Positions 5,028 through 7,911 of a DNA stretch of 7,911 bases are shown here, one piece after another. Below the pieces are notes generated by a model. The model worked only from the letters and a program-made list of their open reading frames with translations, was not told the DNA's origin and did no database searches. A program made the position numbers and the translations under genes. Origin of the DNA: Micrococcales bacterium (GTDB lineage Bacteria > Actinomycetota > Actinomycetes > S36-B12 > UBA5976); NCBI GenBank assembly GCA_024640585.1, contig JAHEEQ010000058.1, positions 1 to 7,911 of the forward strand, read 5' to 3'. The stretch's first letter is position 1. Each line of letters opens with the position of its first letter.

Positions 5028-5957
5028 ATGTCTATTGTTACCGAGCAAGTCGCAGTTGTTGCGACATCCCCCTCAACTACCGCTGTTGAGACTTCTGAAA
5101 ACAAAATTCCAAGCATCAACTTGGAAGCAATCAATGCAAATGTGACTGTGCAAGTTGCCGATCCACCCCAACGCGCTAAGGCAACTATCGTCACTCAGCC
5201 CACATTCAACTACACACCCGTGTTGAGCGTTGAGCGTGCGTGCGCAGATGATGAGCAATTGGTTGCACAGCCTCGTGCGCACTATGTCGCTGAGTTCAAG
5301 CGTGGTGCGGAAAAAACTGCCCGCGCAACACTTGAAACTTCTCGCACCGTGTATGAAGCGAGCCGTATGTTGGACTCTTACGAGTTCAATAACTTCTGCC
5401 GCGAAATCGGCTACCGCGATACCTCTTCTTCCATCCGCAAATTGATTGCGATTGGCAAAGTCTATCCTCGCTTCATTCAGTATGCCGATCAAATGCCCAG
5501 CGGTTGGACTGCGATCTACCAAATCACACAAATCCCCGCAGACACATTCGAGCATATGCTCAGCAAAGGCCAACCACTCAATGAGTTGAAAGGCAAGAAT
5601 CTTGTTGCGTTGCTTGGCAAAACAAAGAAACTTGACGACTTGGAATCTGCTGCCAAGTTTGACTCTGCGGCTGGCGGGTTTATCTTCGCCAAAGTTGTTG
5701 CTGTGCGCCCGTTTGACGACATTGATTGGCGTGCCATTGAAAAGGGCATGAACGAACTCCAAGCCCGTTTGCCTGTCAAGTTCGTTGTTCCCCATGACAT
5801 CACCAAACTCGTTGCTGAGCGCCGCTTGCGCAAATACGACAGTGCGAAGAAAGCTTTCACACATCAAGAGTTCAAGCCCGAGACTTGGGACTTGGGGGAA
5901 GAGGCCAATGCAGTTTTGCCGCGTCCTCAAGGCAAGCCTGTCGCACCCAAGAAGTAA
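5028..5957 (+). CDS. Putative DNA-binding protein (DUF3102/ParB-like helical domain)
   Basis: The 309-residue protein has three parts. Residues 1-90 are a low-complexity Thr/Val/Ala/Ser-rich leader without a signal peptide. Residues 100-200 are a helical domain with the pattern TVYEASRML, FNNFCREIGY, SSSIRKLIAIGKVY and GWTAIYQI. This is reminiscent of DUF3102 and ParB/KorB-type helix-turn-helix domains that act in plasmid and phage regulation or partition. Residues 217-272 form a second domain with alternating strands and helices (VVAVRPFDDIDW, PVKFVVPH), and the tail is basic and Pro-rich. ATG 5028 is chosen because AAAGGA lies 7 bases upstream; in-frame codons back to 4935 lie in the leader. 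It is divergent from the 266-residue gene and ends just before a strong terminator. Regulation, partition or host takeover are all possible; the DNA-binding call rests on pattern only. Confidence 0.82.
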   Translation: MSIVTEQVAVVATSPSTTAVETSENKIPSINLEAINANVTVQVADPPQRAKATIVTQPTFNYTPVLSVERACADDEQLVAQPRAHYVAEFKRGAEKTARATLETSRTVYEASRMLDSYEFNNFCREIGYRDTSSSIRKLIAIGKVYPRFIQYADQMPSGWTAIYQITQIPADTFEHMLSKGQPLNELKGKNLVALLGKTKKLDDLESAAKFDSAAGGFIFAKVVAVRPFDDIDWRAIEKGMNELQARLPVKFVVPHDITKLVAERRLRKYDSAKKAFTHQEFKPETWDLGEEANAVLPRPQGKPVAPKK

Positions 5958-5963
5958 AAAGCA

Positions 5964-5997
5964 AAACGCCCGCAATTAAAGCGGGCGTTTGTTTGTT
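5964..5997 (+). terminator. Rho-independent terminator of the 309-residue gene
   Basis: Perfect 10-bp arms (5964-5973 with 5981-5990) with a GC-rich core close a 7-base loop. They are followed by a T-rich run (GTTTGTT). It begins 6 bases after the stop codon. An A run on the 5' side means it may also stop minus-strand transcripts coming from the lipoprotein gene. Confidence 0.9.
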
Positions 5998-6012
5998 CTG
6001 GTCGGAACAAAC
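5991..6012. repeat. Palindromic motif, copy 2, extended to 8-bp arms
   Basis: The core TGTTCTGGTCGGAACA (5994-6009) matches the left-end motif at 275-290 in 15 of 16 bases. Here the arms extend to a perfect 8 bp, GTTTGTTC (5991-5998) with GAACAAAC (6005-6012). It abuts the terminator and lies between two genes that converge, so a promoter operator role is not obvious. A recombination or binding site is possible. Confidence 0.55.
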
Positions 6013-6069
6013 ATAAAAAATCAGTTCTGGGTGAATGCCAGTTTCTGTGTTTTCTAAATTCAATCGCTT

Positions 6070-6369
6070 TTAGTTACATCGAACGCCAATTGATGACGCA
6101 TCTAGGCGGCCATTCGGAGACTCATAATATCCTTTTGATGCTAGGCAGGCGAGGAAAGCCGAGCAACTTGGCATTACCGAACTACTTGCTGCTCCTCCGT
6201 ATTGATTCACTGCTGCTCCACTTACTCTGGCAGAAGTTTCACGAACACATTGATAGCGGGCGTTCGCAAAGTCTTGAAATGTTCCAGGACCATCGTATTT
6301 CGGTGCTGCACATCCAGTTACCAGCAATGCCGCGACCATTGCCGAACCTGTTTTTATTTTGAATCGCAT
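6070..6369 (-). CDS. Small four-cysteine lipoprotein
   Basis: Function is unknown. The 99-residue precursor has a signal peptide (basic MRFKIK, hydrophobic 9-19) and lipobox VTGC with Cys20. The mature part begins AAPKYDGPGTFQDF and carries cysteines 41, 69, 75 and 98. The motifs RYQCVRE, CSAFLACLASKGY and a final Cys-Asn resemble small proteobacterial lipoproteins that share a C...C...CL..KGY...C arrangement. That arrangement could give two disulfides in the periplasm. ATG 6369 is chosen for its AAAGGA site 6 bases upstream and its normal signal peptide; an upstream in-frame ATG at 6408 would put extra residues before it and falls close to the promoter. The gene has its own promoter in the 61-base gap after the integrase. 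It is the third lipoprotein of this element. Confidence 0.82.
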   Translation of the reverse strand: MRFKIKTGSAMVAALLVTGCAAPKYDGPGTFQDFANARYQCVRETSARVSGAAVNQYGGAASSSVMPSCSAFLACLASKGYYESPNGRLDASSIGVRCN

Positions 6370-6397
6370 TTCACATCCTTTCAGTGGCTTCATTTTT

Positions 6398-6425
6398 ATC
6401 ATACGCATGACAAATATAAAGGCAA
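6398..6425 (-). promoter_or_regulatory. Promoter of the four-cysteine lipoprotein gene
   Basis: On the minus strand TTGCCT (6425-6420) and TATGAT (6403-6398, 5 of 6 matches) are 16 bases apart. Transcription would start about 25 bases before the start codon at 6369. This lets the lipoprotein be expressed in the integrated state without integrase transcription. Confidence 0.6.
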
Positions 6426-6430
6426 GACCG

Positions 6431-7681
6431 CTAAGCCAACCTCTCCGCAGCCATAGTCGCTGTGAGTTTGCTGTAGTGCCGCTCGATCATTGCCGCACTG
6501 TTGCCCATCTGCTTGCTCAAGGTATGAATGTCCACCTCTCCACGAAGCATCTCATTTGTGGCGTAGGTGTGCCTCAACGAGTAAAGCGTCCTGTTTTGTC
6601 CCTCTGAGTCTTTCAACAAGCCCGAATCACGCATTAAGCGTCTGAATGTGCCAACAAGACTATGCGGCTGATGCCCGTCTGCATATCTGAACAACAATTG
6701 ACTGACACGGGTTGTGAGCAATGTCTCAAAGTCCAAGTCACAGACATCCCGTTGCCTCTGATGTAGCCGTTTTAAGACTTCCACAGCACGATGCTTGGCA
6801 ATTAACCAGCGCCCACCAGTCTTGCCCGATACCCAAACCCTCAAGTAGCGCACGCCCTTGTCCGTGTGCCACTCAATGTCCTTCCAACGAACATTCATTG
6901 CCTCAGTGCCGTGTCTGATGCCCGTCAATAACAAGAACTCAACATAGTCACGGGTCAAGGGGCGAATCTGTTTCTCCACATCAAACTTACCCCCGTGTTG
7001 CCAACTTTCCATGTAGGTCAATAACTGTTCAATCTCAACTTCACTGAATGCGGGACGAGTTTTGCCCTTCTCGCCTTTGCTGGTGAGTTTGGGAACTGGC
7101 ACTCGTTCGCTGATGAATCCCCTTGATACAGCCGTCGAAATCACCCGATTCCACGCACTGGTGAAGTTGTTGAGGGTGCTTGTCTTGGGCTTTCTGACCA
7201 TCTGCCGATCTCGCCACAACTCAAACTCACGAATGTCGATGTGCGACAACTGCTCAAGCATTCGCTCACCGAAGTAGGGAATGAAATATCTTTCGATGAT
7301 TGCGAGGTAGTCGTTTGACGAACTCTTCGTTTTCTTGAGATCGATCTCACGCCTCAAATCAGCGGAACAAAGTACCGCTATTTGTGCGAACGAGTGTGCT
7401 TGGTGTGCGAGTCCCAGTTTCTGTCTGTAACGGCTTTCGTCATAGAGATCGCAGGCACGGGCTATAGCGTGTTCAAGCGATGCCTTGCCAGTCGATCTAC
7501 GCACCCAAGAGCCGTCTGAGAGTTTGTAGCGACACTGATAGAGCAGACTACGGCTGCGCCGATACAAGATCACTTCACCGTCTCGTAAATAGACGGTGTC
7601 AGGCTGGATTTGTGTGAGGTTGGCGAGGGTGAGTTTGAGACGACCAGTGTGAGTCAATCTCGACAGGCTGGACTCTGTCAT
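6431..7681 (-). CDS. int: Tyrosine integrase of the tRNA-Phe element
   Basis: This is a phage-type site-specific recombinase, 416 residues, a normal length. It should catalyse integration at, and with a directionality factor excision from, tRNA-Phe. Residues 1-95 form an arm-binding-like N-terminal domain with an aromatic/basic strand set (LLYQCRYKLSDGSWVRR). Residues about 96-190 form the core-binding SAM-like domain. The catalytic domain runs from about 210. Catalytic residues are Arg256 in TGIRHGTE, Lys287 in SGKTGG, Arg370 in LYSLRHTYAT, and nucleophile Tyr403 in IERHYSKL. Two usual histidines are replaced: the HxxR position is Tyr367 and the GH position is Asn394 (MGNSAAMIE). These changes are common in this integrase subfamily (MGxSxxMIExHY), so activity is likely kept. 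ATG 7681 has a GGGGGA site 9 bases upstream. It starts 114 bp from attR. No excisionase gene was found nearby. Confidence 0.95.
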   Translation of the reverse strand: MTESSLSRLTHTGRLKLTLANLTQIQPDTVYLRDGEVILYRRSRSLLYQCRYKLSDGSWVRRSTGKASLEHAIARACDLYDESRYRQKLGLAHQAHSFAQIAVLCSADLRREIDLKKTKSSSNDYLAIIERYFIPYFGERMLEQLSHIDIREFELWRDRQMVRKPKTSTLNNFTSAWNRVISTAVSRGFISERVPVPKLTSKGEKGKTRPAFSEVEIEQLLTYMESWQHGGKFDVEKQIRPLTRDYVEFLLLTGIRHGTEAMNVRWKDIEWHTDKGVRYLRVWVSGKTGGRWLIAKHRAVEVLKRLHQRQRDVCDLDFETLLTTRVSQLLFRYADGHQPHSLVGTFRRLMRDSGLLKDSEGQNRTLYSLRHTYATNEMLRGEVDIHTLSKQMGNSAAMIERHYSKLTATMAAERLA

Positions 7682-7693
7682 TTGGCAAAGTCC

Positions 7694-7748
7694 CCCATCG
7701 TTCGCTGAAAGTTCTGAGCGTGCGAGACAGCATCAAAAGCACGATGGG
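7694..7748 (-). promoter_or_regulatory. Inverted repeat overlapping the integrase ribosome-binding site
   Basis: Perfect 8-bp arms, CCCATCGT (7694-7701) and ACGATGGG (7741-7748), are 39 bases apart. In the minus-strand transcript the second arm covers the first three G bases of the integrase Shine-Dalgarno run (7692-7696). A long-range hairpin could therefore hide it. It may equally be an integrase or excisionase arm site. No clear integrase promoter was recognised in 7682-7794. Confidence 0.45.
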
Positions 7749-7757
7749 AAAAAAGAA

Positions 7758-7790
7758 AAACCACCGTATCACAAAGTAATACGATGGTTT
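7758..7790 (-). terminator. tRNA-Phe terminator on the element side
   Basis: Arms 7758-7769 and 7779-7790 pair over 12 positions. The single mismatch on the plus strand becomes a G-U pair on the minus strand, so the structure works best for the tRNA transcript. A long T-rich run follows on the minus strand (7757-7749). The element thus brings its own terminator and shields the integrase from tRNA transcription. Confidence 0.8.
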
Positions 7791-7794
7791 TATA

Positions 7795-7870
<76 letters not shown>

Positions 7871-7879
7871 GAGTCTTAA

Positions 7880-7885
7880 ATTGTA
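7880..7885 (-). promoter_or_regulatory. -10 box of the tRNA-Phe gene
   Basis: On the minus strand TACAAT (5 of 6 matches) lies 9 bases before the first base of the tRNA. No convincing -35 box is seen in the few remaining bases; it may be weak or partly outside the window. Confidence 0.5.
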
Positions 7886-7911
7886 ACACCGCCAAGTCTC
7901 ATTTCTGACGA

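Noticed and set aside
4934..5194. N-terminal extension of the 266-residue protein to 5194
   Set aside because: It would run antisense through the start of the 309-residue gene, and the added residues are of shadow-frame character.
5073..5975. 300-codon minus-strand frame opposite the 309-residue gene
   Set aside because: It is antisense to a better-supported gene with a good ribosome-binding site and terminator. Its Cys/Arg/Phe-rich composition is typical of a shadow frame.

Overview
The window holds one complete small integrative element, about 7.7 kb, sitting in the 3' end of a chromosomal tRNA-Phe (GAA) gene. The tRNA lies at the right edge on the minus strand (7795-7870). Its last 45 bases, from the anticodon loop to the encoded CCA, are repeated exactly at 77-121. 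These two copies are the attachment-site repeats. The 76 bases left of the first copy hold what looks like the original tRNA terminator. The tRNA sequence, class II-like signal peptides, Shine-Dalgarno spacing and middling GC content suggest a proteobacterium, probably a betaproteobacterium (Burkholderiales-like). The exact host cannot be fixed from this window.

Layout, left to right. (1) 122-508 is gene-free but unusually rich in short perfect inverted repeats. (2) 509-1407 encodes two small lipoproteins in tandem on the plus strand. (3) 1446-2397 is a two-gene minus-strand operon: a DUF6641-like protein, then a small protein with a glutamine/lysine-rich helical tail, with a strong hairpin between them. 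(4) 2398-3536 is a 1.1-kb stretch with no credible gene. Read on the plus strand it folds into a chain of nested, multibranched helices with a GNRA tetraloop and a promoter-like start, so I call it a candidate large structured non-coding RNA of roughly 900 nt. (5) 3537-4136 is a minimal tyrosine recombinase (catalytic domain only), converging on an unrecognised 266-residue protein at 4133-4933; their stop codons overlap. (6) 5028-5957 is a 309-residue putative DNA-binding protein, divergent from the 266-residue gene and ending at a clear terminator. (7) 6070-6369 is a third small lipoprotein, minus strand, with its own promoter. (8) 6431-7681 is the full-length tyrosine integrase, next to the tRNA as is usual for tRNA-targeted islands.

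How it may work together (inference): the 416-residue integrase moves the element in and out of tRNA-Phe. The central recombinase, the 266-residue protein and the 309-residue protein form a maintenance or regulatory core. The lipoproteins are cell-envelope cargo, for example surface or phage exclusion. I see no replication initiator, relaxase, capsid, terminase or restriction gene. The element is therefore either a cryptic island or a satellite that depends on another element. The large RNA is the most unusual part: giant ornate RNAs such as GOLLD and ROOL are known from phages and mobile elements, often near tRNA genes, but I cannot assign this one to a known class from sequence alone.
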